A stretch of 64,000 bases of DNA, taken from positions 30,222 through 94,221 of the forward strand of contig MVRU01000003.1 in NCBI GenBank assembly GCA_002067745.1. Reading direction: 5' to 3'. Position numbers and translations under genes: made by a program. Origin of the DNA: Syntrophus sp. PtaU1.Bin005 (lineage in GTDB: Bacteria; Desulfobacterota; Syntrophia; Syntrophales; Syntrophaceae). The notes under the pieces were generated by a model. That model worked only from the letters and a program-made list of their open reading frames with translations, was not told the DNA's origin and searched no databases. Below are positions 1-11,112 of this stretch, piece after piece (the first letter of the stretch is position 1; each line of letters begins with the position of its first letter).

Positions 1-42
1 ATATCCCGTCTGTTTATACGGAGGATGATTCTCTTGATCGCC

Positions 43-1983
43 TTATTCCTTCTTGATCATGAGCAGGGGAGTGCCAACCTCGACCTTGTCTCCCGGCCCG
101 ACAAAGATTTCTGACACCTGGCCGTTCAGGTCGGAAACGACATTGTTCAGCATCTTCATCGCCTCCAGGATGACGAGAATTTGCCCCGTGGAAACTTCAT
201 CTCCTTCCGAGACGGGAATTTCATTCACAGTCCCCGTAATGTGCGAACGAATATCACCGGACAAGGCCAAGGCGTCAATCTCCTTCGGAGTCAACTGCAA
301 TTTTCTTTCCTTCGCCGTGCCCTCGATTTCCATTTCCGTCAAAATGGGTTGCGAATGGTGATCGATGAGCATATAGGTCACGGCATCGCCCGTTTTGGTC
401 TTCCGCTGTGTCCCGATTTCGATGATGTGCAGTTTTCCGAAGACATCGAGGATTTCAAACTTTTCTCCCAGGTTGAAGCCGCCCTTTTTAAACCAGATCC
501 GGGGCGGCAGGACCCAGGTTTTTCCAAATTTTGCTTCAAACTTGAAAAAATCCACCGCATCGTTGGGATGCTGCAGATAAAGGACCAGTTCATCCTCCGA
601 AGCTTCGCGCCCCAGGCGATGCTCCAGCACTTTTTTCTCAACGCCCAGATCGATATCGTCCACTTTTTGAATTCCGTATTCCTCATCCACCATCCGTTTC
701 CAATCCGGCCCGAAAACGGACTCGTAGATGTCATCGGAGGGCCGATAGAAGGGAAACTCTCCATAGCGCCCCAGCATGAGATTTTTCAGATCGTCCGTAG
801 CGTCCTTATAGCGCTTCCCTTTCAGGACATTGTTTGCCGCGGTCGTCCAGAGGATCTGGGAACCGGGCGTAACGCTCCACCAGTTTCCCAGTTCGACGTG
901 CACCCGCGGCAGTTCCGTCTGAAGAATTTCCGGCATACGATGCAGAAAACCGCCTTTCAGGGCCTGTTCGAAGCTTGATCCGGTGGCCCCGCCGGGAAGT
1001 TTGTGAGTCTGGACGGTTGGGTCAAAGCCGAGAAACTGCGATTCAAAATCGCGATAGTATTCCCTCTCAGGCCGGAGTTTATTGGAAGTCTCTATCACAG
1101 CCTGACGATCGAGCCCCGCTGCGTGGTATCCCAGGTCATCCAGGATGTCGATCACGGAAAGGAGTGGCGGCGGGCCGTAAAAACCGGTGAAGGCGTGATC
1201 TCCGGCATTCACGATTTTCGCCCCGTTCTGAACGGCTTCCACAATCCGTCCGATATCCGCCCCATCGGTGTTGTGGCCGTGGTAATGGACAATAAGCTCC
1301 GGATGGGCATTCAATATGGCCTTTACCAGCCTTCCGATGCGCCTCGGGGTTCCCAGGCCCCCGTGGTTCTTGATTCCCAGCAAAATTTCCGGGCCGGTCA
1401 CCTCAAGAATTTCGCCTACCTTCTTCACATAGAAGTCATCGGTATGCTCCGGACCCGTGGAAAAGCAGATGGCCGGTTCCAGGAGGCATCCCGCCTTTTG
1501 GACCTCTTCGAAGATGGGCACCATGTTCGGAACGAAATTCAGGAAGTCAAAAACCCGCCATACATGGACATATCGGGCAAAGGACCGAACCGTCAAGCGG
1601 ATCACATTCTCCGGGTATGGTCTGTAGCCAAAAAGGTTGATTCCCCGGCAAAGGGTCTGAAAAAGCGTATCGGGCATGTTTGCGCTCAACACTTCCAGTT
1701 TCTCAAGGGGATTCATCTGCTTGCGCAGCATATCCACATGAATGGAAGCCCCTCCGGTGATCTCGATGGAAAAATAGCCCGCGTCGTTTCTTTCCTTGGC
1801 CACAAGAAGCTGGGTGTGGGGCATGACCCGGTTCTTGAAATCGGACTGGGAAAGATCCCGTTCGGTGTTGGTTAGGTAGTAGCCGGCAGTCCGCCGGATC
1901 TTCTCAAGGACAAAGGACACCCCCCTTTCCTTCAGATCTCTCGGCGATATTCTCTCTTCAAGCAGTTTTTCGGGTATCTTCAT
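43..1983 (-). CDS. Biotin-dependent carboxyltransferase with C-terminal biotin domain (PycB/OadA-like, divergent)
   Basis: 646 aa. The N-terminal half is an HMGL-like carboxyltransferase barrel, followed by a PYC/OADA conserved region and a biotinyl domain whose EAMKM motif places the biotinylated lysine at K610. Metal-site residues of the family can be matched: R42-D43-x-x-Q46, K205 (the carbamylated lysine position, in IKNHGGLG) and H235-x-H237. The surrounding motifs differ from pyruvate carboxylase: DTTLRDxHQS reads TNTERDLSQS, IKDMAGLL reads IKNHGGLG, and the PGGQxTN region reads PGGATGSS. It lies 15 bp downstream of the biotin carboxylase gene, so the two should form one enzyme. A 2-oxoacid such as pyruvate is the likely substrate class, but the altered motifs make a firm substrate call unsafe. 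Confidence 0.85.
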   Translation of the reverse strand: MKIPEKLLEERISPRDLKERGVSFVLEKIRRTAGYYLTNTERDLSQSDFKNRVMPHTQLLVAKERNDAGYFSIEITGGASIHVDMLRKQMNPLEKLEVLSANMPDTLFQTLCRGINLFGYRPYPENVIRLTVRSFARYVHVWRVFDFLNFVPNMVPIFEEVQKAGCLLEPAICFSTGPEHTDDFYVKKVGEILEVTGPEILLGIKNHGGLGTPRRIGRLVKAILNAHPELIVHYHGHNTDGADIGRIVEAVQNGAKIVNAGDHAFTGFYGPPPLLSVIDILDDLGYHAAGLDRQAVIETSNKLRPEREYYRDFESQFLGFDPTVQTHKLPGGATGSSFEQALKGGFLHRMPEILQTELPRVHVELGNWWSVTPGSQILWTTAANNVLKGKRYKDATDDLKNLMLGRYGEFPFYRPSDDIYESVFGPDWKRMVDEEYGIQKVDDIDLGVEKKVLEHRLGREASEDELVLYLQHPNDAVDFFKFEAKFGKTWVLPPRIWFKKGGFNLGEKFEILDVFGKLHIIEIGTQRKTKTGDAVTYMLIDHHSQPILTEMEIEGTAKERKLQLTPKEIDALALSGDIRSHITGTVNEIPVSEGDEVSTGQILVILEAMKMLNNVVSDLNGQVSEIFVGPGDKVEVGTPLLMIKKE

Positions 1984-1998
1984 AAGTTGCTTCTTCTT

Positions 1999-3459
1999 TC
2001 AATAAGCATACGGATTGATCTTCTTTGCGTGCGTCTCCGCGATCAACCTGGATAGTTTTGCAATCTCCCGCTCACCTTCCGGATAATTGAAGATCTCTGG
2101 ATGGGTTTCGAGGTAGCCGGTATCGAAAGTTCCCGCCAGGAAATCCGGTTCGTCACAAATCGCCATATAGAACGGGATCGTACTTTTCGGGCCAACGATG
2201 AGAAATCCCTGAAGGGCCCTTTTCAACCGCTGGATTGTCTGCTCCCAGTTAAACCCCCGGATGGTCATCTTCACCATCAGCGAATCGTACTCCGTGGGAA
2301 TTTTATAACCCTGGTAAACCAGACCATCCAGGCGGACTCCCGGCCCGCCGGGAGACTGGTAAACTTCGAGGCGCTTGCCGCCTTCCGGGAGAAAATTGTT
2401 TTTCGGATCTTCCGCATTGATCCGGACCTGAACGGCTTTGCCCAGCAGATGAATCCTTTCCATGGGGATCCTCAGGTGTTCCCCTTCGGCAATTCTGATC
2501 TGTTCGCGGACTATGTCCACCCCTGTCAGTTCCTCCGTGACGGTATGTTCCACCTGGAGCCGGGTGTTCATCTCCATAAACCAGAATTCATTGGTCTTTG
2601 AATCCACGAGAAATTCCACGGTTCCGGCATTTACATAACCCGCCACACGGGCCGCTTCAATGGCGGCCTGGTACATGGCGTTCATGACCTCCGCAGGCAG
2701 GTCGGCAGGGGCAATTTCCAGGAGTTTCTGATGGCGCCGCTGAATGGAACAGTCCCGGGATCCCAGGTGGATAATATGGCCGTATTGATCGGCCAGAATC
2801 TGTATTTCGATATGCCGCGGCGCTTCGATGCATTTTTCAACATAGACGCTTTCATCGCCGAAGGCGGAAAGGGCCTCGGCCCGAGCCAGGGGAAGCTGAA
2901 CCTCAAGATCCGCCTCTCCCGTCACCTTTCGTATGCCCCGGCCGCCTCCACCTGAAGAAGCCTTCAGCATGACGGGGTAGCCATATTTTCGCCCGAAGGC
3001 AATGGCCTCGCGAAGTCCGGCATCACCGCGGTACAGATCCTTCGTTCCCGGTATAAAGGGAATATTGGCCTTCTGCATGATGTCCCGGGCGATAACTTTA
3101 TTGCCAAGACTCCGGATGACATCCGGCGGCGGGCCAATGAACACAATTCCGGCCCGTTCGCATTCCGCAGAAAATTCGGGAATTTCCGATAAAAATCCGT
3201 AACCTGGATGAATGGCATCGGAACCGCTTTTCCGGGCCGCCCAGAGAATTTTTTCGATATCCAGATAATCCTTTCGGGGACCATCACCGATCATGATGGC
3301 ATCGTCCGCCAGTCGGATGTAATAAGCTTCACTGTCCTGTTTCTCGTAGATCACGACGCTATCCATGGAAAGCTCCTTCACGGTGCGCAGGATGCGCAGC
3401 GCGATCTCGCCCCTGTTGGCGATGAGAACCTTCCGGATCTTTTTCTTCTGGTTACCCAT
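1999..3459 (-). CDS. accC: Biotin carboxylase (ATP-grasp) subunit
   Basis: 486 aa. Carboxylates biotin with bicarbonate and ATP for the partner carboxyltransferase. It starts with the family signature KVLIANRGEIALRI, has the glycine-rich ATP-grasp loop (KASSGGGGRGIRK) and the active-site stretch EMNTRLQVEHTVTEE, where the usual proline after EH is threonine. It is about 35 residues longer than E. coli AccC, mostly at the C terminus. It is the first gene of a two-gene operon with the biotinyl carboxyltransferase, so it probably serves that enzyme (a PycA-type role) rather than acetyl-CoA carboxylase; sequence alone cannot separate accC from pycA. A strong promoter lies about 150 bp upstream. 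Confidence 0.9.
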   Translation of the reverse strand: MGNQKKKIRKVLIANRGEIALRILRTVKELSMDSVVIYEKQDSEAYYIRLADDAIMIGDGPRKDYLDIEKILWAARKSGSDAIHPGYGFLSEIPEFSAECERAGIVFIGPPPDVIRSLGNKVIARDIMQKANIPFIPGTKDLYRGDAGLREAIAFGRKYGYPVMLKASSGGGGRGIRKVTGEADLEVQLPLARAEALSAFGDESVYVEKCIEAPRHIEIQILADQYGHIIHLGSRDCSIQRRHQKLLEIAPADLPAEVMNAMYQAAIEAARVAGYVNAGTVEFLVDSKTNEFWFMEMNTRLQVEHTVTEELTGVDIVREQIRIAEGEHLRIPMERIHLLGKAVQVRINAEDPKNNFLPEGGKRLEVYQSPGGPGVRLDGLVYQGYKIPTEYDSLMVKMTIRGFNWEQTIQRLKRALQGFLIVGPKSTIPFYMAICDEPDFLAGTFDTGYLETHPEIFNYPEGEREIAKLSRLIAETHAKKINPYAY

Positions 3460-3617
3460 GTTTGTTCTTCCTCATTTAGTGTTCAGCTACCCTGCCTGTG
3501 CGGATGGTCAAACCGCCCGCGCGCTGGCCCTTCATCCCTTAGATATTTGGAATATGCGACGGATGTGTGCAACAGGAGGGTATCTATTGAGAGCGTGATG
3601 ATTCTTCAGAATGAGAA

Positions 3618-3646
3618 TTTATATCGGGTTCCCGGGATGCTGTCAA
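3618..3646 (-). promoter_or_regulatory. Sigma70-type promoter of the accC operon
   Basis: On the minus strand the -35 is TTGACA (3641-3646), the spacer is 17 bp and the -10 is TATAAA (3618-3623). It is near consensus and correctly oriented. The predicted start leaves a leader of roughly 150 nt before accC. Confidence 0.7.
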
Positions 3647-3721
3647 TCAGATTGTGACGTTCCGGAGCCTGCCGGGAATATCTCCGCGGAATCCAGGACA
3701 GATTGTTTGTAAGAGCCAAAT

Positions 3722-3748
3722 TTGACTTGACTTTAAAGGAAATAATAC
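3722..3748 (+). promoter_or_regulatory. Possible promoter of the EF-G paralogue
   Basis: A tandem TTGACTTGACT (3722-3732) is followed by TAATAC (3743-3748). Spacing is 15 bp from the first hexamer, and the -10 match is poor. Position and orientation fit the downstream EF-G gene, but the assignment is weak. Confidence 0.35.
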
Positions 3749-3815
3749 GCTAAACAGCCGCTGCATCATAGAGCGTCTTCAAGACAGGAATGGATATCTA
3801 CGGAAAGGAGTTTTC

Positions 3816-5891
3816 ATGGCAAAATACGAATCAAAAAATTTGAGAAATGTCGTAATCGTAGGGCATGGTGGCACCGGAAAAACCACGCTCTGCGAATCCT
3901 TTCTCTTTGTCAGCGGAAAAAATGAAAGAGCCGGCCGGGTGGATGAAGGCACTTCCTCTTTCGACTACGAGCCTGAAGAACAGAGGAAGCACATCTCGAT
4001 TTCTTCTGCGACCAATTTTGTTGACTGGGACAAGCACAAAGTGAATATCGTGGACACTCCCGGGGATTCAAATTTTGCCTATGATACGAGAAGCTGTCTT
4101 CGCGCCGCCGATGCAGCGGTGATTCTGGTCGACGCCGTGAGCGGCGTTGAGTTCCAGACGGAGAAAGTCTGGGAATATGCCGACAGATATAAACTTCCCC
4201 GTGTGGTATTCATTAATCGAATGGATCGGGAACGGGCTCACTTTTTTAATGCCGTGGAGAGCGTTAAATCCAGGATTAAAAAAATTACGCCGATTTTTCT
4301 TCCCATCGGTTCCGAAGACGCCTTCAAGGGCGTGATCGATCTTCTTGCCATGAAGGCCTATGTCTTTGATGACCCCAAAGGCGGATACAAAACCGTCGAT
4401 GTCCCGGAGGACATGAAAAATGAGGCGGAAGGCATGCGGGAAACGATGATGGAGGACATCGCCGAATCTGACGAGAACCTGATGGAAAAGTACCTGGAGG
4501 ATGGGGAAATCAGTGCGGAAGACATGAAGGCGGGCTTGCGGGCCGGCGTGATCTCCGGATCCATCGTTCCGGCGATGTGCGGCTCTGCGTTGAAGCACAT
4601 CGGAATCGGTCCCCTGATGGACGTGATTGTCCGTTACCTCCCATCTCCCCTGGACCGCGGCCCTGCTGTCGGCACTAAGCCGGGCACCGACGAGGTGGAA
4701 GAGCGTCTCCCCGATGAAAGCGCCCCTTTCTCAGCCTATGTTTTCAAGACCATTGCGGATCCCTATGCCGGCCGCCTGACTCTCTTCCGCGTCTATTCAG
4801 GAACGTTGAAATCCGATACGCTCGTCTACAACCCGTCACACAAATCAAGCGAGCGCTTCGGAAACGTTTTCTACCTGGAAGGCAAGAGTCAGAAGCCTGC
4901 CGAACTCCTCGTTCCCGGAGACATCGCCGCCGTCGCCAAACTCAAGGAAGCGGTGACCGGCGACACGTTCTGCGCCGAGAAGTTCCCTATTGCTTTCGAG
5001 AAGGTAGAGCCCCCGCCCACGGTCATGTCCTTTGCCATCGAGCCGAAGACGAGGGGCGACGAAGAGAAGATCGTGTCATCCATCCTTCGCCTCAGCGAAG
5101 AGGATCCAACCCTCACCTTCAGCCGCAACGAGGAAACCAAAGAGATGATCCTCTCGGGAATGGGACAGGTTCACATTGAAGTCAATGTGGAAAAAATGAA
5201 GCGGAAATTCGGCGTGGATGTTCTGCTCAAGCAGCCCAAAGTTCCTTACCGGGAAACTATCAAGAGCAAAACAAACATTCAGGGCCGCTACAAGAAACAG
5301 TCCGGCGGTCGGGGGCAGTTCGGTGACTGCTGGATCGATATCGAACCCATGCCTCGTGGGAACGGGTTTGAATTCGCAGACAAGATTGTCGGCGGCGTGA
5401 TTCCCCAGCAGTATCGGCCCGCGGTGGAAAAGGGCATCGTCGAGGCCATGGCGGACGGCGTCATTGCCGGTTATCCCGTCGTCGACCTCAAGGTTTCTCT
5501 TGTTGACGGTTCCTACCACACCGTGGACTCCTCTGAAATGGCCTTTAAAATTGCCGGCTCCATGGCCTTTAAAAAGGGCGTCATGCTCTGCCAGCCGATC
5601 CTGCTGGAACCGATCGTCAACATCGAGATCGAGATTCCCGATGAATACATGGGGGACGTCATTGGCGATCTGAACAGTCGCCGCGGAAAGGTCCTGGGCA
5701 TGGACAGTAAAGGCCATCACCAGATTGTCAAGGCGCAGGTTCCCCTTGCGGAAATCCTAAAGTATGCGCCGGATCTTACTTCCATGACGAGCGGCCGCGG
5801 GACATTCACCTATTCGCATTCCCACTATGAAGAGGTGCCGGCCCACCTGGCTGAAAAAATCATTGCGGAATCCAAAAAGGAAGAGGCCTGA
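3816..5891 (+). CDS. fusA: Elongation factor G paralogue (EF-G II type GTPase)
   Basis: 691 aa with all five EF-G domains. G1 is GHGGTGKTT, G3 is DTPGDSNF and G4 is NRMD where EF-G normally has NKMD. The switch region that normally reads RGITI is KHISI, in DYEPEEQRKHISIS. These changes are known in the EF-G II subfamily, which co-exists with canonical EF-G I and whose role is still unsettled. Full length argues for a functional ribosomal GTPase. The start has a strong Shine-Dalgarno AAAGGAG five bases upstream. It lies six bases before mogA and is probably co-transcribed with it. The usual str-operon neighbours (rpsL, rpsG, tuf) are absent, which supports a paralogue rather than the main EF-G. 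Confidence 0.85.
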   Translation: MAKYESKNLRNVVIVGHGGTGKTTLCESFLFVSGKNERAGRVDEGTSSFDYEPEEQRKHISISSATNFVDWDKHKVNIVDTPGDSNFAYDTRSCLRAADAAVILVDAVSGVEFQTEKVWEYADRYKLPRVVFINRMDRERAHFFNAVESVKSRIKKITPIFLPIGSEDAFKGVIDLLAMKAYVFDDPKGGYKTVDVPEDMKNEAEGMRETMMEDIAESDENLMEKYLEDGEISAEDMKAGLRAGVISGSIVPAMCGSALKHIGIGPLMDVIVRYLPSPLDRGPAVGTKPGTDEVEERLPDESAPFSAYVFKTIADPYAGRLTLFRVYSGTLKSDTLVYNPSHKSSERFGNVFYLEGKSQKPAELLVPGDIAAVAKLKEAVTGDTFCAEKFPIAFEKVEPPPTVMSFAIEPKTRGDEEKIVSSILRLSEEDPTLTFSRNEETKEMILSGMGQVHIEVNVEKMKRKFGVDVLLKQPKVPYRETIKSKTNIQGRYKKQSGGRGQFGDCWIDIEPMPRGNGFEFADKIVGGVIPQQYRPAVEKGIVEAMADGVIAGYPVVDLKVSLVDGSYHTVDSSEMAFKIAGSMAFKKGVMLCQPILLEPIVNIEIEIPDEYMGDVIGDLNSRRGKVLGMDSKGHHQIVKAQVPLAEILKYAPDLTSMTSGRGTFTYSHSHYEEVPAHLAEKIIAESKKEEA

Positions 5892-5897
5892 TAACTG

Positions 5898-6392
5898 ATG
5901 GAATTTCGAGCGGGGGTTGTGACCGTCAGCGACAAGGGCTCCCGGGGTGAGCGGGAAGATCTGAGCGGAAAAGAGGTCATTCGAATGCTTCAGGAGCTTT
6001 CCATACTGGTCACTGAAAAGGTTATCATCCCCGATGAAAAGGATCGGATCCGCCAGACCCTGACGGATCTTTCCGACGAGAAGGCATTGGATCTGATTGT
6101 TACAACGGGCGGAACGGGCGTCACCCCACGGGATCTGACGCCCGACGCCACGCTGGAAGTGATTGACAGGGCCCTCCCGGGAATGGCCGAAGCCATGCGG
6201 CAGGAAAGCCTGAAAATCACCCCACATGCCATGATCTCCCGGGCGGTTGCCGGCATTCGAGGCCGGACCTTGATTATCAATCTCCCCGGAAGCCCCAGGG
6301 GCGTGCGGGAAAATCTGGCTGTCGTCCTTCCTGCCCTGAAGCATGCCATGGAAAAGATCAAAGGCGACGAAACGGAATGCGCAGTGCCCTGA
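5898..6392 (+). CDS. mogA: Molybdopterin adenylyltransferase / MoaB-like protein
   Basis: 164 aa MoCF-fold protein that adenylylates molybdopterin before metal insertion. Visible motifs are VTVSDKGSRGEREDLSG at the N terminus, the binding loop TTGGTGVTPRDLTPDAT, the acidic-loop region ALPGMAEAMR and NLPGSPRG near the C terminus. It follows the EF-G gene by six bases. Its 3' end overlaps the convergent Mut7-C gene by 35 bp. MogA and MoaB are hard to separate by sequence; the length and TGGTG motif fit either. Confidence 0.85.
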   Translation: MEFRAGVVTVSDKGSRGEREDLSGKEVIRMLQELSILVTEKVIIPDEKDRIRQTLTDLSDEKALDLIVTTGGTGVTPRDLTPDATLEVIDRALPGMAEAMRQESLKITPHAMISRAVAGIRGRTLIINLPGSPRGVRENLAVVLPALKHAMEKIKGDETECAVP

Positions 6393-6846
6393 TCCGATTC
6401 CGGATGTTTTCGCTGTGCGTTCCCGGCCAGAAGACCCCTCCGCACGCCGGGCAGGTCATGAACCGGGCGTGGTGCTCGAACACATAAGGAGACACCCGAT
6501 CCTGAACCTCCTGCCTGGAGACCTCTTTCAGCGGGACATTACATCTCAGGCACCGGCTGAAGCACCGGTCCGGCGAGAGCTCCAGGCCAAGTTTTTCGAA
6601 GACCTCTTCCACCTGCCTTTCCACCCGATCGTTTTCGATGACGATGAGCATTCCCGGGAACGCCCGCTTTGCCAGATCCCCTTTCCGCGTCAAGACGACC
6701 CGGTTTTCTCCCTTTGCCTTTCTTAAAAAGGCGTGATCCGCCCTTCCCCGATACAGAACTGCGTCATAGCCGAGGATTCTCAGCCATTTGGAAAGGCGCC
6801 CGAGGTTTATATCGGCCAGAAATGTTGCGTCCTCTTCAATCGTCAT
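6358..6846 (-). CDS. Mut7-C RNase domain and zinc-ribbon protein
   Basis: 162 aa. The N-terminal half matches the Mut7-C (PIN-like) domain: FLADINLGRLSKWLRILGYD, with the early acidic residue D12, then RVVLTRKGDLAKR. The C-terminal half is a zinc ribbon with two CxxC knuckles (CLRC and CPAC) and the typical GGVFWPGTH ending. Family members are predicted ribonucleases, mostly uncharacterised. It is the last gene of a minus-strand group after the LapA-like gene, 65 bp downstream, and converges with mogA with a 35-bp overlap of coding ends. Confidence 0.8.
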   Translation of the reverse strand: MTIEEDATFLADINLGRLSKWLRILGYDAVLYRGRADHAFLRKAKGENRVVLTRKGDLAKRAFPGMLIVIENDRVERQVEEVFEKLGLELSPDRCFSRCLRCNVPLKEVSRQEVQDRVSPYVFEHHARFMTCPACGGVFWPGTHSENIRNRIRALRIPFRRL

Positions 6847-6911
6847 CCCAACCGGTTGTGCCTCAGTGCCGTTTCAGGGATGTCCCGGCGGCGGAAGTCA
6901 TCATCGGGCGA

Positions 6912-7232
6912 TCAGACCGGCCGCTCCGATTCGGTTGTTTTTGTCTCATCGAGAACGACGGGAGGTTCATTCTCCCGCACATCCCTCTTCAAATCCCTCA
7001 CCATGCGATTCAGGCGATTAATGGTTCGATTCAGCCGATAGCGTTCCACAATGCCCATCAATCCGGCAAAGACCAATCCTATGATGAACACGATAAAGAT
7101 CAGCATGTAAACAGGCAGCACAACATCCAGCACATCATAGTATACCAGGTGCACAGAAAGGGTATTCTGCAGGGAAAAGGTCACCACGAAGAGAATTAAG
7201 GCAACGATAATAACGGTATAAATAATTTTCAT
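6912..7232 (-). CDS. LapA-domain small membrane protein
   Basis: 106 aa with two hydrophobic segments (about residues 3-22 and 38-62) separated by a short loop, then a basic and acidic cytoplasmic tail with helical NRTINRLNRM. This is the DUF1049/LapA architecture, where E. coli LapA (YciS) works with LapB in regulating lipopolysaccharide synthesis. No lapB is adjacent, so function is inferred from the family only. It begins one base after the HIT gene stop, so translation is likely coupled. Confidence 0.7.
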   Translation of the reverse strand: MKIIYTVIIVALILFVVTFSLQNTLSVHLVYYDVLDVVLPVYMLIFIVFIIGLVFAGLMGIVERYRLNRTINRLNRMVRDLKRDVRENEPPVVLDETKTTESERPV

Positions 7233-7233
7233 T

Positions 7234-7761
7234 TCATTCCTCCTGCCGGTATTTGCTGAAATATCCCTTGAGTTCTTCGCAGCTTTTCAAGATATCATCT
7301 GGAATGACGCGGATGTCTCCCACAACGCTCATGAAATTTGTATCGCCGTTCCATCTCGGGACAACATGAATGTGAAGATGATCATCGATCCCTGCCCCCG
7401 CCGCCCTTCCAAGGTTGATTCCGATATTGAAGCCGTCGGGGTTCAGAGCCTCCTTTAAAACCCGGACGGAAAAATCCAGGAGAGAAAAAATCTCCAGTCT
7501 CTCCTCCTGATCCAGGTCTTCCAGTCTGCTGAGGTGGCGAAAGGGAATGATCATCAAATGACCGTTCGTATAGGGATAGGCATTCATCATGACAAAGGCC
7601 GTTTTTCCATCCAGGAGAACGTAGGATTCATCACGGAGCGATTCCCTGCAGAACACGCATCCCGCCGCTTTCCCGCTTTTTATATAGGCCATGCGCCAAG
7701 GGGCATAGATTGATTTCATAACCTTTTGTCCTTTCCCGTCCTGATGAGGATGGCTGCTCAT
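7234..7761 (-). CDS. HIT family hydrolase (Ap4A-type)
   Basis: 175 aa. The catalytic triad lies in DHLHIHVVPRW (HxHxH). An N-terminal CVFC with later histidines suggests a bound zinc. These nucleotide-binding enzymes cleave diadenosine polyphosphates or nucleoside phosphoramidates. Two starts are possible: the listed ATG, preceded by GAGGGAAG, and an internal ATG at 7719 (MKSIYAPWRM), which has AAGGA nine bases upstream and matches where relatives usually begin. The gene sits between the metallophosphoesterase and the LapA-like gene in one minus-strand group. Confidence 0.85.
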   Translation of the reverse strand: MSSHPHQDGKGQKVMKSIYAPWRMAYIKSGKAAGCVFCRESLRDESYVLLDGKTAFVMMNAYPYTNGHLMIIPFRHLSRLEDLDQEERLEIFSLLDFSVRVLKEALNPDGFNIGINLGRAAGAGIDDHLHIHVVPRWNGDTNFMSVVGDIRVIPDDILKSCEELKGYFSKYRQEE

Positions 7762-7801
7762 GCTTCTTCCCTCGTGAAGCCTCCATTATCTCTTACGGTA
7801 T

Positions 7802-8296
7802 TCATGGCTCTTTTTCAATTTCAATTTTAAGGATCTGCCCTGTGATGGTGTCTCCCACGTCCCGAATTCCAACGGTGGTGTCCGTGGCAAAGCGTTTGTC
7901 CAAGGCGGAACCGGGATTGAAAAAGAGCACACCATTCCTTCTCCAATTGGCCGGATAATGCGTATGGCCATAGATGACGCAGTCCACTGGCCCCAGGAGC
8001 GCGAGGATTTTCTCTTCAAGATGCCCGGCGCTTCCCCATCCGTGCATCACTCCCAGACGGAATCCCTGGATTTCAAGAATGAAACGATCCGGCAGCATCC
8101 TTCTGACGGAGGCCGGATCCATGTTCCCGCATACGGCCTGAAAGGGCTTGCTTCCAAACGCCTCCAGAACGTCGAGATTCACGAGATCCCCCGCATGGAC
8201 AATCAAGTCCGCATCGAGGAAATATCGGTCAACGATCTTCCTCAACGTTTCATTGCAGGCCGGCAGATGGGTATCCGAAATGACGCCGATGCGCAC
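7802..8296 (-). CDS. YfcE/MJ0936-type metallophosphoesterase
   Basis: 164 aa from a GTG start. The chosen start (VRIGVISDTHLP) has an ideal AAGGAGG eight bases upstream, while the longer ATG frame to 8329 has none and adds non-conserved residues. Metal-ligand motifs in order are SDTHLP, HAGDLVN, CGNMD and GHTHYP, with HGWG between them. Family members are Mn/Ni-dependent phosphodiesterases acting on small diesters. It is the first gene of the minus group running to the Mut7-C gene. The physiological substrate cannot be read from sequence. Confidence 0.85.
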   Translation of the reverse strand: MRIGVISDTHLPACNETLRKIVDRYFLDADLIVHAGDLVNLDVLEAFGSKPFQAVCGNMDPASVRRMLPDRFILEIQGFRLGVMHGWGSAGHLEEKILALLGPVDCVIYGHTHYPANWRRNGVLFFNPGSALDKRFATDTTVGIRDVGDTITGQILKIEIEKEP

Positions 8297-8437
8297 AGGC
8301 GAACCCTCCTTGATTCGTGAAAGCAGCACCCGGCTTATATCCGATATACGTCAGCCAAATACAAGCATTATATGCCGGGAAACGATCAAGGCCGATTCTG
8401 AGGGCTTGAAGAAAACAGACGTAGAGACTCTTTAAAA

Positions 8438-8467
8438 TTGACAATCCGTTTCCGTCTGTTTTACATT
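8438..8467 (+). promoter_or_regulatory. Promoter of the 8498/ligA/acyP operon
   Basis: TTGACA (8438-8443, perfect -35), an 18-bp spacer, then TACATT (8462-8467). It lies about 30 bases before the ATG at 8498 and is correctly oriented. Confidence 0.6.
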
Positions 8468-8497
8468 AAGGACAAAGACGCTTCCTGGAGATTGATC

Positions 8498-10794
<2,297 letters not shown>

Positions 10795-10797
10795 ATC

Positions 10798-11073
10798 ATG
10801 AAGCGTGTCCGCGTCTTTGTCAAAGGGAGGGTTCAGGGGGTTTTCTTTCGTGCCCACACCCGAGGGGCAGCCCTCGGATTTCATGTCCATGGCTGGGTTC
10901 GCAATCTGCCCAACGGACAGGTCGAGGCGCTCTTCGAGGGAAAGCGGCAGAATGTGGACGTTTTGGTCGACTGGTGCCGCCACGGCCCTCCCCATGCCGT
11001 CGTGGAGGAGCTCAGCGTTCTCGATGAACCCTACACCGGAGAATTCAGCGATTTCAGTATCCGTTACGAATAA
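10798..11073 (+). CDS. acyP: Acylphosphatase
   Basis: 91 aa, the usual length. It has the signature GRVQGVFFRAHTRGAA, with the catalytic phosphate-binding arginine in FFR, and GWVRNLPNGQVE containing the catalytic asparagine. It hydrolyses acyl phosphates such as carbamoyl phosphate or acetyl phosphate. It starts three bases after ligA and ends the operon. Confidence 0.93.
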   Translation: MKRVRVFVKGRVQGVFFRAHTRGAALGFHVHGWVRNLPNGQVEALFEGKRQNVDVLVDWCRHGPPHAVVEELSVLDEPYTGEFSDFSIRYE

Positions 11074-11112
11074 CCGCCATCCCGAAAGCGGAAGGCGCCG
11101 GCGTCAACGGGG

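Larger units (their letters stand above)
3460..3815. other. Divergent intergenic region accC / EF-G paralogue
   Basis: This 356-bp gap separates two divergent operons. It contains the strong minus-strand promoter for accC (3618-3646) and a weaker plus-strand candidate near 3722-3748. Short open frames here have no family resemblance and no ribosome-binding site. No riboswitch or operator palindrome was recognised. Confidence 0.6.
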
